Shown here: in pieces, positions 5,904 through 13,236 of the stretch
Numbering within the stretch: the stretch's first letter is position 1
Layout: every line of letters begins with the position of its first letter
NCBI GenBank assembly: GCA_035443945.1
Contig: DAOMNQ010000063.1
Coordinates: 1-15,831, forward strand
Length of the DNA: 15,831 nt
Direction: 5' to 3'
Source: CAADGN01 sp035443945
GTDB lineage: Bacteria > Planctomycetota > Phycisphaerae > Phycisphaerales > UBA1924
Notes under the pieces: model-generated
Databases searched by the model: none
What the model saw: the letters and a program-made list of their open reading frames with translations, nothing else
Told to the model about the DNA's origin: nothing
Program-made: the position numbers and the translations under genes

Positions 5904-7367
5904 GTGACCGCACGGAAGAAGGACCAGAAGCCAGGCCCCGCCCCGACCGACGGCGTGAAGCACTTCGTGCTCGACACGAACGTGCTGCTCCACAACCCCA
6001 ACGCCCTCTTCGTCTTCCAGGAAAACCACGTCATCATCCCCTTCCCCGTCATCGAGGAACTGGACAAACTCAAGCGACGCGACGACGACATCGGACGAAA
6101 CGCCCGCGAGTGCATCCGCCACCTCGACCGTCTCCGCGTCGCGGGCAGCCTGACGGAGGGCGTGGACCTGGGCACGATCAGGCCCGCCGCCGGCGAGGCC
6201 GCCAGCGCGGGGCGCAACGGCGCGACCGGCACCGTCCGCATCGACGCCGCGGACCACCAGCGGCCCGACCTGCTCCACGAGGACATCCCCGACAACCGCA
6301 TCATCGCGGTCGCCCTCGACCTGCACAAGGAGGGCAAGCGCACCGTCTTCGTCTCCAAGGACCTCAGCGCCCGCATCAAGAGCGACGCGCTCGGCATCCA
6401 CACCGAGGACTTCGAGAACCAGAAGGTCGACGCCGAGCGGCTCTACACCGGCTACCTCTCGCTCACCGTCGAGGGCACGCTGATCGACGATCTCTACGAG
6501 CAGCGCGCCCTGCCGCTGGAACGCCTCGTCGGCGTGCTCACGGGCGCGGAGGAGGGCGGCGAGCCGTGGCCCGTCGAACTCCGCGCCAACCAGTTCCTCC
6601 TCCTCCGCGACGCCGAGGACGAGCACCACACCGGCATCGCCCGCCGACCCGGCGACACCGACCACGTCATCCCCATCACCGGCCCGCGCAAGCCCGTCTT
6701 CGGCATCATGTCGCGGAACCTTCAGCAGATCATGGCCCTCGACCTGCTGCTGGACGACCAGGTGAAACTCGTCACGCTGCTCGGCTCGGCGGGCACGGGC
6801 AAGACGCTGCTCGCCCTGGCCGCGGGCATGTCGAAGGTGCTCACCGAGGAGCGCTACGAGCGAATGCTGTGCGCGCGCCCGATCATGCCCATGGGGCGCG
6901 ACATCGGCTACCTCCCCGGCGACAAGGACGAGAAACTCACCGCCTGGATGCAGCCGATCTTCGACAACCTCACCTATCTGCTGAGCACGCGCGGCTCGCC
7001 GGGGCAGTCCGCCGAGAGCCAGAGCACCGAGCAGCGCATCCAGAAACTCATGGCCGACGGCGTGCTCGTGCTCGAACCGCTCACCTACATCCGCGGCCGC
7101 TCCATCCCGCACCAGTTCATGGTGGTGGACGAGGCCCAGAACCTCACGCCGCACGAGGTCCGCACCATCGCCAGCCGCGTCGGGGAGGGGACGAAACTCG
7201 TCCTCACCGGCGACATCGGCCAGATCGACAACCCGTACCTCGACCAGTCCAGCAACGGCCTCTCCTACGCCGTCGAGAAGATGAAGGGCCTGCCCATCGT
7301 CGGCCACGTCACCCTCGCCAAGAGCGAACGCAGCGAACTCGCCAGCCTCGCGGCCGAAAGGCTCTGA
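5904..7367 (+). CDS. PIN domain plus PhoH family ATPase (PhoH2/YlaK type)
   Basis: This 487-residue cytoplasmic protein fuses an N-terminal PIN nuclease domain to a C-terminal PhoH ATPase. The PIN part (about 18-170) begins FVLDTNVLLHNPNA with Asp24, has FPVIEELDKLK and later DNRIIAVALDLH and VFVSKDLSARIKS, supplying the acidic residues expected of this fold. The PhoH part (about 270-487) has MALDLLLDD, Walker A GSAGTGKT (294-301), ARPIMPMGRDIGYLPGD, Walker B FMVVDEAQN (Asp409-Glu410) and LVLTGDIGQID. Mycobacterial PhoH2 proteins of this architecture are reported to combine RNA unwinding with RNase activity. The start is GTG at 5904 with GGAG 7 nt upstream. A -10-like TATGCT lies at 5868-5873, so the gene may have its own promoter. 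It ends before a lower-GC stretch. Confidence 0.93.
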   Translation: MTARKKDQKPGPAPTDGVKHFVLDTNVLLHNPNALFVFQENHVIIPFPVIEELDKLKRRDDDIGRNARECIRHLDRLRVAGSLTEGVDLGTIRPAAGEAASAGRNGATGTVRIDAADHQRPDLLHEDIPDNRIIAVALDLHKEGKRTVFVSKDLSARIKSDALGIHTEDFENQKVDAERLYTGYLSLTVEGTLIDDLYEQRALPLERLVGVLTGAEEGGEPWPVELRANQFLLLRDAEDEHHTGIARRPGDTDHVIPITGPRKPVFGIMSRNLQQIMALDLLLDDQVKLVTLLGSAGTGKTLLALAAGMSKVLTEERYERMLCARPIMPMGRDIGYLPGDKDEKLTAWMQPIFDNLTYLLSTRGSPGQSAESQSTEQRIQKLMADGVLVLEPLTYIRGRSIPHQFMVVDEAQNLTPHEVRTIASRVGEGTKLVLTGDIGQIDNPYLDQSSNGLSYAVEKMKGLPIVGHVTLAKSERSELASLAAERL

Positions 7368-7492
7368 ACATCAGTGAACACACAGGGGTTGCAGGGGGCA
7401 GTGAAAGTGAAGAGGATCGAAGACATTTGCTGCCTGCGAAGTATGCAGTCGCACGCCCAGTGCCCGCCTATGGCACAGTCAAAGTAGAACCA

Positions 7493-7534
7493 CGGCCTCG
7501 ACGTGGGCCTTTAGCTTGGCGGCCGTCGAGGCCG
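7493..7534 (-). terminator. Strong hairpin just downstream of the HEPN-like gene, possible terminator
   Basis: CGGCCTCGACG (7493-7503) and CGTCGAGGCCG (7524-7534) form a perfect 11-bp stem around a 20-nt loop, which can add a small inner GCC/GGC stem (7507-7509 with 7518-7520). It starts 2 nt past the TAA stop of the minus-strand gene at 7537. No real U-run follows on the minus strand, so an intrinsic terminator is likely but not clear-cut. It could also act on read-through from the PhoH gene on the other strand. Confidence 0.5.
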
Positions 7535-7536
7535 CG

Positions 7537-8223
7537 TTAGCCAACAGCCGGCGGCAAGGCTTGTTGCGCATCGATGCCGGGTGGGCCACACGAGACTCGA
7601 CCGAGAATCTCGCTACACGCCTGAAGAAACTCGTCTATGGCAACCTGGAGATCAATAGGTTTCGATTTGGAGAAGTCGTACGCAAGGATTCTTCCGTCAA
7701 CACACTCGACGTAAACGGTCGACCCGCCGAACGACACCTGCCCGTGCTTGATGTTCTTCGGGCTTCGATGCACCGAAGGGCGGGCCCCATCGAGTCGCAA
7801 CGATACCTTGACGCCTTGAGATGATGAAATCCTAATCGGCTTGCCGGGTTTCGACGCCACGAGAGTGACCCGGGTGTCCGATTCACAACTTGGGAGCGGT
7901 TGACCGTGTAGGTCCATGTTTCGCACGTTCTCAACAATTTCAAGGTGGGGGACTCCCTTGATGGTAACGTGCAACGACGGATCTCCGTTTTCGGAGTCAA
8001 CGGCCTGATACAACGACTCCTTCAAAGATTGACAAGCGTGCACTGCGATCGCAAGAAAGTGGCTACGTTCGTTCGCCGATGTCTCTTCTTTCCGAGCGCA
8101 ACGAAGCACGAGGGAAGCGCGGTCGTAGTACCGGAATGCGGCGTCCCAGCGGGTCGACCTGAAAGGCGGGGCCGGCCCAAGATCTGTAGAATCGGACCGC
8201 GATGCGCTATACGAGTTGTCCAT
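7537..8223 (-). CDS. HEPN-like protein, lower-GC accessory gene
   Basis: This 228-residue soluble protein comes from a stretch with clearly lower GC and more A/T-ending codons than its neighbours, suggesting recent acquisition. Residues about 27-110 look alpha-helical: WDAAFRYYDRASLVLRCARKE, then ERSHFLAIAVHACQSLKESLY, then HLEIVENVRNMDLHGQPLP. The last contains Arg101-Asn-Met-Asp-Leu-His106, which fits the Arg-X4-His active-site pattern of HEPN ribonucleases, where a polar residue commonly follows the Arg. Residues about 118-190 look beta-rich (VSLRLDGARPS, GQVSFGGSTVYVECVDG) and the end is helical (LQVAIDEFLQACSEIL). HEPN domains occur in toxins, abortive-infection proteins and other stress RNases. 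No partner antitoxin gene is adjacent. The ATG at 8223 has GGAG only 1 nt upstream, so the start is uncertain. The HEPN assignment rests on one motif and predicted helices, and the protein may instead be an unrelated hypothetical. Confidence 0.68.
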   Translation of the reverse strand: MDNSYSASRSDSTDLGPAPPFRSTRWDAAFRYYDRASLVLRCARKEETSANERSHFLAIAVHACQSLKESLYQAVDSENGDPSLHVTIKGVPHLEIVENVRNMDLHGQPLPSCESDTRVTLVASKPGKPIRISSSQGVKVSLRLDGARPSVHRSPKNIKHGQVSFGGSTVYVECVDGRILAYDFSKSKPIDLQVAIDEFLQACSEILGRVSCGPPGIDAQQALPPAVG

Positions 8224-8296
8224 ACTCCAGATTCCCGAGATGGATGGTCACGCTCGCGCAGGAAGAGCCGATCCGAACTCGCCTGCCGATCCTGCC

Positions 8297-10357
8297 CTAC
8301 GCCCCCGGCGCCTCGGCCGACAGCCCGCGCACGCTGGCCGCGCGCCGCTGCCACGCCGGCCCCGTCGCCTGCTTCGACTCCTCTGCCTCCGTGAAGTTCT
8401 CGCCGAAGCGGAACAGCCGGAACGAGTTCGCCAGCACGAAGATCTCGCCCGCGAAGTGGTACAGGCCCGCCAGCCAGACCTCGAGCCTGCCGGTGGCGGC
8501 GAGGGCGAGGCCGATGAGCACGATCACGATCGACGCGGCGATGTTCTGCGCGATGATGACGCGCGTCTTGCGGGCGAGTTCGATGAGGAAGGGGACGCGG
8601 TTGAGTTCGTCGGTCATGAGGGCGACGCCGGCGGAGTTCGTGGCGATGTCGGAGCCGGCGAGGCCCATGGCGACGCCGACGTCCGCGGCGGCGAGCGACG
8701 GGCCGTCGTTGATGCCGTCGCCCACCATCATCGTCCGCATCCCGGCGGCGACCATCTGGCGGATCTGCTCGTGCTTCTCCTCCGGGTGGCACTCGGCCTC
8801 GATCGCGTCCACGCCGACGGCCTGCCCGACGCGCTTCGCCACCGACAGCCGGTCGCCCGTGAAGATCGCCACCGTCCGCACGCCGAGTTCGCGGAGTTTG
8901 CTGACGACGCCGGCGGTGCCCGGCTTGATCTTGTCCTCCAGCCCGACCGCGCCGAGGTACCTGCCGTCGCGCATGACGTGCACGCCGGTCATGCCCTCGA
9001 TGCGCTGCTCGACGGCCTCGACCTGCGGGGCGATGGCGGGGTTGAGTTCGCGCAGCCAACTGGCCCGCCCGACGCAGAGTTCGCCCAGGCTTGTGCGCGC
9101 CCGCACGCCGCGCCCGTGGATTTCTTCGTAGTCCTGCGAGCCGTCGGGGGTGATCTTGGCGGCGCGGGCGGTGCGCAGGATGGACTGGGCGAGGGGGTGG
9201 TTCGAGTGCTGCTCGCCGTTGGCGGCCGCGGCGAGCAGGTCCGCGCCCTCGACGCCCGGCGCGGGGGCGAGCCGCGCGACCTCGAATCGGCCCGTGGTGA
9301 TGGTGCCGGTCTTGTCCATGACGACGGCGTCCACGTTCGACGAGGCCTCGAGGAAGGAGGGCTGCTTGATCATGACGCCGAGGCGCGCCGCGGCCGCGAA
9401 CGCCGCCACCATCGCGCTGGGGCTGGAGAGGAGCAGGGCGGCGGGGCAGCAGACGATGAGGACTGTGATCGCGGTGCGTGTGGCGTCCGGGCGCAGGTCC
9501 GCGTTCTGGCTCATCACGAACCAGACGACGAAAGCGACCGAGATGGCGACGGGAACGAAGAAGCGGGCGACCTGCTCGATGAGCGCCTGGCGCGGCGAGC
9601 GGGTCTCCTCGGCGGCACGGATCAACTGGCTCACCTTGCCGATGGCCGTTTCTTCGCCGACCTGCGTGACGCGCAGGTCGATGATGCCGGTGAGGTTGGT
9701 GGTGCCGGCGTAGACCGGCTCGCCGGACTGGACTTCGACGGGGACGGCCTCGCCGGTGAGCGAGGCCTGGTTGATCGTGGATCGCCCGCTGATGACCATG
9801 CCGTCCACCGGCAGGTTCTCGCCGGGGCGGACGCGGACCACGTCACCGACCTTCACCTGACCGAGCGAGACCTCTCGCTCCGCGCCGTCTTCAACGATGC
9901 GTGCGACGTCCGGCGTCAGGGCGACGAGTTCGGCGATGGCGCGCTGCGCGCCGAAGGCCGTCCGACGCAGGATCGCGTCCGCGACGAGCAGGATGAACGC
10001 CAGCCCGCCCGCAGTCACGAAGTCGCCGACGGCGATGGCCGCGAGGATCGCGATGGCCGCAAGCGTGGACGACGAGGCCCGTCGCTCGCTGATCTCGCGC
10101 CATCCCTCGCGGCAGAGCGGGATGGCGAGCATGATCGAGGCGATGACGGCCGGGATCTGGGCCACTGCCGGGTCGGTCACCTCCAGCCACTTGGCGAGCA
10201 GCGTCGCCACCAGCAGCATCCCCCCCACCAGGTAGAGCAGGATGTGCCGTTCGCTCGTCTCCTCGCCGTGCGAGCACGCCACCATGCGGCCGCGCTTGTC
10301 GTCGTCGTGGTGGTGGTGCCCGTGGTCGTGCGAATGACTGTGTGCGGTCGAGGCCAT
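8297..10357 (-). CDS. P1B-type heavy-metal translocating P-type ATPase with atypical transport motifs
   Basis: This 686-residue integral membrane pump should export a transition metal. The N-terminus is a His-rich tail (residues 6-17, HSHSHDHGHHHH) with no CxxC heavy-metal domain. Then come membrane helices, the actuator TGEA motif, TM6, phosphorylation motif DKTGT with Asp348, an N-domain His-Pro (SNHPLAQS), and GDGINDGPSLAAADVGVAMG. TM6 reads Cys303-Cys304-Pro305-Ala306 followed by ALLLSSP, in place of the usual CPC or SPC. The last helices carry His634-Phe-Ala-Gly-Glu638 and Asn644, aligning with the HEGG(S/T)...N stretch of P1B-4 pumps but with Glu, Gly and Thr replaced. Metal specificity cannot be assigned. 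The start at 10357 has GGGAG 8 nt upstream; an open frame up to 10609 overlaps the divergent gpsA and is unlikely. Confidence 0.93.
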   Translation of the reverse strand: MASTAHSHSHDHGHHHHDDDKRGRMVACSHGEETSERHILLYLVGGMLLVATLLAKWLEVTDPAVAQIPAVIASIMLAIPLCREGWREISERRASSSTLAAIAILAAIAVGDFVTAGGLAFILLVADAILRRTAFGAQRAIAELVALTPDVARIVEDGAEREVSLGQVKVGDVVRVRPGENLPVDGMVISGRSTINQASLTGEAVPVEVQSGEPVYAGTTNLTGIIDLRVTQVGEETAIGKVSQLIRAAEETRSPRQALIEQVARFFVPVAISVAFVVWFVMSQNADLRPDATRTAITVLIVCCPAALLLSSPSAMVAAFAAAARLGVMIKQPSFLEASSNVDAVVMDKTGTITTGRFEVARLAPAPGVEGADLLAAAANGEQHSNHPLAQSILRTARAAKITPDGSQDYEEIHGRGVRARTSLGELCVGRASWLRELNPAIAPQVEAVEQRIEGMTGVHVMRDGRYLGAVGLEDKIKPGTAGVVSKLRELGVRTVAIFTGDRLSVAKRVGQAVGVDAIEAECHPEEKHEQIRQMVAAGMRTMMVGDGINDGPSLAAADVGVAMGLAGSDIATNSAGVALMTDELNRVPFLIELARKTRVIIAQNIAASIVIVLIGLALAATGRLEVWLAGLYHFAGEIFVLANSFRLFRFGENFTEAEESKQATGPAWQRRAASVRGLSAEAPGA

Positions 10358-10521
10358 GCGCCGTGCTCCCGGATGGTCGGGTCGTGAGCGGGTGGTCGGC
10401 TGCCCGCCAGAAGAGGCGGCCAGCCCGCGAAGGGGCAATCCTACCCCCCACCCCCGCGCGCGGTCGGATAGGGTACGGGCACCACGCCCCCCGGGTTCAG
10501 CCCCACCCCACGGAGACGCCA
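10358..10521. promoter_or_regulatory. Divergent intergenic region between the metal ATPase and gpsA
   Basis: This 164-bp gap must hold both promoters. A candidate -10 for gpsA is TAGGGT at 10469-10474. A C-rich tract (10441-10455) and the gpsA ribosome binding site GGAG (10512-10515) also lie here. I see no clear dyad typical of an ArsR, MerR or Fur operator that would tell which metal controls the pump. Confidence 0.35.
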
Positions 10522-11565
10522 GTGCCCAGCCCCGCCCGAGTGACGGTCCTCGGCCTCGGACAGATGGGGCTGGTGTGCGCGGGCATCCTCTCGACGCCGG
10601 ACGCCGCATCGCGTTCGCCGCGTGCGGAGGTGCGGCTCTGGGGCCACAGCACGGACGAGGCGGGCGCGCTGACGCAGACCCGGCGTTCGTACCGGCTGCC
10701 GGGCTTCACCCTGCCGGACTCGGTGCGCGTCTGCCTGCGCGACGACGAGGCGCTGGAGGGGGCCGACCTGATCGTCTCGGCGATCCCGGTGCAGTTCACG
10801 CGGTCGGTGTGGGAGCGGCTGCGCCGGCACGTGCCGCGCGACGCCGCCGTGGTCAGCGTCGCCAAGGGGATCGAGAACGAGACGCTGCTGCGACCGACGC
10901 AGATCCTGGCCGACGCGCTGCGCGACGACCCGGACTCGCGCCCGCGCCGGCTGGCCGTGCTGAGCGGGCCGACGATCGCGCCGGAACTGGCCCGCTGCCT
11001 GCCGGCGACGATGATCGCGGCGAGCGACGACGCCGACTTCGCCGCCGAGGTGCAGCGCACGTTCTCGACCAGTTGGCTGCGCGTGTACACGAACCCCGAC
11101 GTGCTCGGCGTCGAACTCGCCGGCGCGACGAAGAACGTCATCGCCATCGCGGCGGGCATCCTCGACGGGCTGCAGGCGGGCTACAACGCCAAGAGCGCGC
11201 TCCTCGCGCGTGGCCTCGCCGAAATCGCTCGGCTCGGCGCGGCCATGGGCGCGTCGCCCGACACCTTCTTCGGCATCGCGGGCGTTGGCGACCTGGCCAC
11301 CAGTTGCTTCAGCCCGGAGGGCCGTAACCGTTCCTGCGGGGAAGCCCTCGGGCGTGGCCAGAGGCTTGGGGCGTACCTCGCCTCGCAGCCGTTCGTCGTC
11401 GAGGGTGTGGCGACGACGCGGTCCGTGATGGACCTTGCCCGAAAATACCGCGTGGACATGCCCATCACCGCGAGCGTACACGCGGTCCTCTTTGAGGGGA
11501 TGGACCCGATCGAGGCGATCGGCCGACTCATGAGCCGGGAACTGAAAAGCGAACGGATCGCGTAG
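10522..11565 (+). CDS. gpsA: Glycerol-3-phosphate dehydrogenase [NAD(P)+]
   Basis: This 347-residue cytoplasmic enzyme reduces dihydroxyacetone phosphate to sn-glycerol 3-phosphate for phospholipid synthesis. The N-terminal Rossmann domain starts with VTVLGLGQMG (GxGxxG at 11-16). SVAKGIENETLLRPT has Lys115, and LSGPTIAPELA matches the LSGPSFAxE family motif with conservative changes. The C-terminal domain has ELAGATKNVIAIAAG with the conserved Lys204, GYNAKSALLARGLAEIARLG, FFGIAGVGDLATSC and NRSCGEALGRG, which are hallmarks of GpsA. The length is normal. I chose the GTG at 10522 because GGAG lies 6 nt upstream and the Rossmann strand then begins six residues in. An ATG far upstream would add an unrelated Arg/Pro-rich leader running into the divergent ATPase gene. 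It may be followed by its own terminator or read into the protease gene; no hairpin was found. Confidence 0.95.
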   Translation: MPSPARVTVLGLGQMGLVCAGILSTPDAASRSPRAEVRLWGHSTDEAGALTQTRRSYRLPGFTLPDSVRVCLRDDEALEGADLIVSAIPVQFTRSVWERLRRHVPRDAAVVSVAKGIENETLLRPTQILADALRDDPDSRPRRLAVLSGPTIAPELARCLPATMIAASDDADFAAEVQRTFSTSWLRVYTNPDVLGVELAGATKNVIAIAAGILDGLQAGYNAKSALLARGLAEIARLGAAMGASPDTFFGIAGVGDLATSCFSPEGRNRSCGEALGRGQRLGAYLASQPFVVEGVATTRSVMDLARKYRVDMPITASVHAVLFEGMDPIEAIGRLMSRELKSERIA

Positions 11566-11596
11566 ATCGGCCGCATCCGTCGGGGCGCCCGGCGCA

Positions 11597-11602
11597 TATC
11601 TT
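11597..11602 (+). promoter_or_regulatory. Candidate -10 element (TATCTT) of the subtilase gene
   Basis: TATCTT lies 31 nt before the ATG at 11634. A predicted leader of about 25 nt would contain GAGGAG (11620-11625), a good ribosome binding site. No convincing -35 hexamer is seen at the expected spacing. Confidence 0.35.
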
Positions 11603-11633
11603 GCAGCGTACCCCCCGTTGAGGAGAGGCGCCC

Positions 11634-13205
11634 ATGTTCTCATCTCTCGCGCTCGCTCTGTTGTGCATGCCGACCGCTGTCGCCGACGACGCGTTCCTGC
11701 CCCGCGTGCCGCTGGCGAAGGAGCCGGTGCTCGCGCTGCCGACGGAGCCTTCGCGGCTGGTGGTGAAGTTCCGGGATGACCTGCTGGTTCGGGCCACGCC
11801 GGCGGGGCTGATGAGCCTGGGCGGCGTCGACCCCGCGGCCGCGCTGCCGCTGACCGGCGCGACCGCCTCGTTCTCGCAACTCATCGCTCTGCCCGACGAG
11901 ACCATCGCCTTTCTCGAAACTCGTGCCGCGCTCGCCAGCGGGCGCGCGCAGCCGGACCTCGCGGGCATGGTCGTCGTCGATGCGCCGGACGGGCTGCTGC
12001 TGCCGATCGCGTTGGAACTCAACGCCAGCCCGCTCGTCGAGTGGGTGCAGTTCCAGGAACTGCTGCCCCTCCCTCCGTGCGACGACCTGCTCCCGATCAC
12101 GCCGCAGTACTACCCGAACTTGCAGGGTTACCACGGCCCGAACCCGGGCCTGAACATGGCCGCGGCGTGGGCGCTTGGGGGGCGCGGGGCGGGCATCCGC
12201 GTCGCCGACTGCGAGTACGGTGTGGTCTCGAACCACGAGGACCTGTGCAACATCTGGCTCGAGCCGGGGCAGACGCCGCACCCCAACGTGGCCGCCAACG
12301 GCTGGGACGAGCACGGCACGGCCGTCTTCGGCGAACTGATGAGCCTCGACAACGGGTACGGCTGCACGGGCCTTGTCCCCGACGCCGCGGGCCTGTTCTT
12401 CCCGGAGTGGACGGTCGAGGGCGGGTCGCGCCGCGTCACGTGCATCGCCAACGCCATCGCCACGGTCGATGCGGGTGACGTCGTGCTGCTCGAGATGCAG
12501 ACCAATGGCGCGGGCGGCGGGTACGGGCCTGCCGAACTCGACCTTGCCGTCTGGACCGTCGTGAAGAACGGCACCGACGCCGGCGTCGTCGTCGTCGGCG
12601 CGGCGGGCAACGGCAACCAGAACCTCGACTCTTCGCCCTATGTCCCCTACATGAACCGCGGCGACAGCGGCGCCATCATCGTCGGCGCCGGCTCCTCCAG
12701 CGCCTCGCACAACAAACTCTCCTTCAGCACCTACGGCTCGCGCGTCAACGTGCAGGGCTGGGGCGAGAACGTTTTCACGCTCGGCTACGGCTCCTACGCC
12801 CAGCACGGCGGGGACAAGAAGCAGCGATACACCGCGGGCTTCAGCGGCACGAGTTCCGCCTCGCCGTTCATCGCCGCCGCTGCCGCCTCGCTCCAGAGCG
12901 TCGCCGAACTCCATCGCAACCGCCGGCTTGCGCCGCTCGAGGTGCGCTCGGTCCTTGTCGCCACCGGCCTTCCGCAAGGCTCGGGCGGGCACATCGGCCC
13001 GTTCCCGAACATGGCCGCCGCGGCCAAGCGTGTCGCATGCTTCGCCGACTTCAACCTCGACGGCACGATCAACTCGACCGACTTCCTCCTTTTCCTGAAC
13101 GCCTGGAGCGCGGCCGAGCCGGACGCCGACATCGATCGCGACGGCGCGCACTCGTCCATCGACATTCTCGCGTTCCTGAACGCCTACGTCGCCGGATGCC
13201 CGTGA
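11634..13205 (+). CDS. Secreted S8 subtilisin-like serine protease with C-terminal dockerin-type domain
   Basis: This 523-residue protein has a short signal peptide (MFSSLALALLCMPTAVADD), a probable propeptide (about 20-160, with SRLVVKFRDDLLVR), then a subtilase domain. The triad is visible: Asp192 in IRVADCEYGV, His227 in DEHGTAVFGEL and Ser407 in FSGTSSASP; Asn326 in VVVVGAAGNGN is the oxyanion-hole residue. The Asp motif has Cys-Glu where Ser/Thr-Gly is usual. From Cys469 to the end lie two EF-hand-like repeats, ADFNLDGTINSTDFLLFLNAW and DIDRDGAHSSIDILAFLNAY, and the protein closes with AGCP. This matches the GC-type dockerin tails seen on many Phycisphaerae secreted proteins, where they are thought to act in surface attachment and not in a cellulosome. 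The start has GAGGAG 8 nt upstream. The substrate is unknown. Confidence 0.92.
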   Translation: MFSSLALALLCMPTAVADDAFLPRVPLAKEPVLALPTEPSRLVVKFRDDLLVRATPAGLMSLGGVDPAAALPLTGATASFSQLIALPDETIAFLETRAALASGRAQPDLAGMVVVDAPDGLLLPIALELNASPLVEWVQFQELLPLPPCDDLLPITPQYYPNLQGYHGPNPGLNMAAAWALGGRGAGIRVADCEYGVVSNHEDLCNIWLEPGQTPHPNVAANGWDEHGTAVFGELMSLDNGYGCTGLVPDAAGLFFPEWTVEGGSRRVTCIANAIATVDAGDVVLLEMQTNGAGGGYGPAELDLAVWTVVKNGTDAGVVVVGAAGNGNQNLDSSPYVPYMNRGDSGAIIVGAGSSSASHNKLSFSTYGSRVNVQGWGENVFTLGYGSYAQHGGDKKQRYTAGFSGTSSASPFIAAAAASLQSVAELHRNRRLAPLEVRSVLVATGLPQGSGGHIGPFPNMAAAAKRVACFADFNLDGTINSTDFLLFLNAWSAAEPDADIDRDGAHSSIDILAFLNAYVAGCP

Positions 13206-13225
13206 TTCCGCCCCGGCCCGACACG

Positions 13226-13231
13226 TATACT
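13226..13231 (+). promoter_or_regulatory. Candidate -10 element (TATACT) of the UPF0173 gene, leaderless arrangement
   Basis: TATACT lies 5 nt before the ATG at 13237, with no Shine-Dalgarno sequence between them. The expected transcription start is therefore at the start codon. No clear -35 box is visible. Confidence 0.45.
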
Positions 13232-13236
13232 CGGGC

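Noticed and set aside
4441..5913. A 490-residue minus-strand frame opposite the PH-like and DUF456 genes
   Set aside because: The plus-strand genes have good ribosome binding sites, membrane helices and a recognisable DUF456 family; the minus frame has none of these.
5820..7307. A 495-residue minus-strand frame opposite PhoH
   Set aside because: It is the antisense shadow of a clear PIN-PhoH protein; it is rich in Val, Asp and Glu from complementing GC-rich codons.
7486..7542. Integron attC-like site after the HEPN-like gene: on the minus strand GGCTAAC includes the stop codon and is followed by a hairpin
   Set aside because: The partner box (GTTCTAC) does not fit the GTTRRRY rule, the first box is also off by one, and there is no neighbouring cassette or integrase. 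A simple hairpin explains the sequence better.
8202..9131. Long plus-strand reading frame behind a TAGAAT box (8187-8192)
   Set aside because: It runs antisense through the well-supported metal ATPase, and its composition (Arg/Ser/Pro-rich) is that of a shadow frame in high-GC DNA. The TAGAAT may be chance.
8216..10387. A 723-residue plus-strand frame opposite the metal ATPase
   Set aside because: It is an Asp/Arg/His-rich antisense frame with no domain, while the minus strand carries every P-type ATPase motif.
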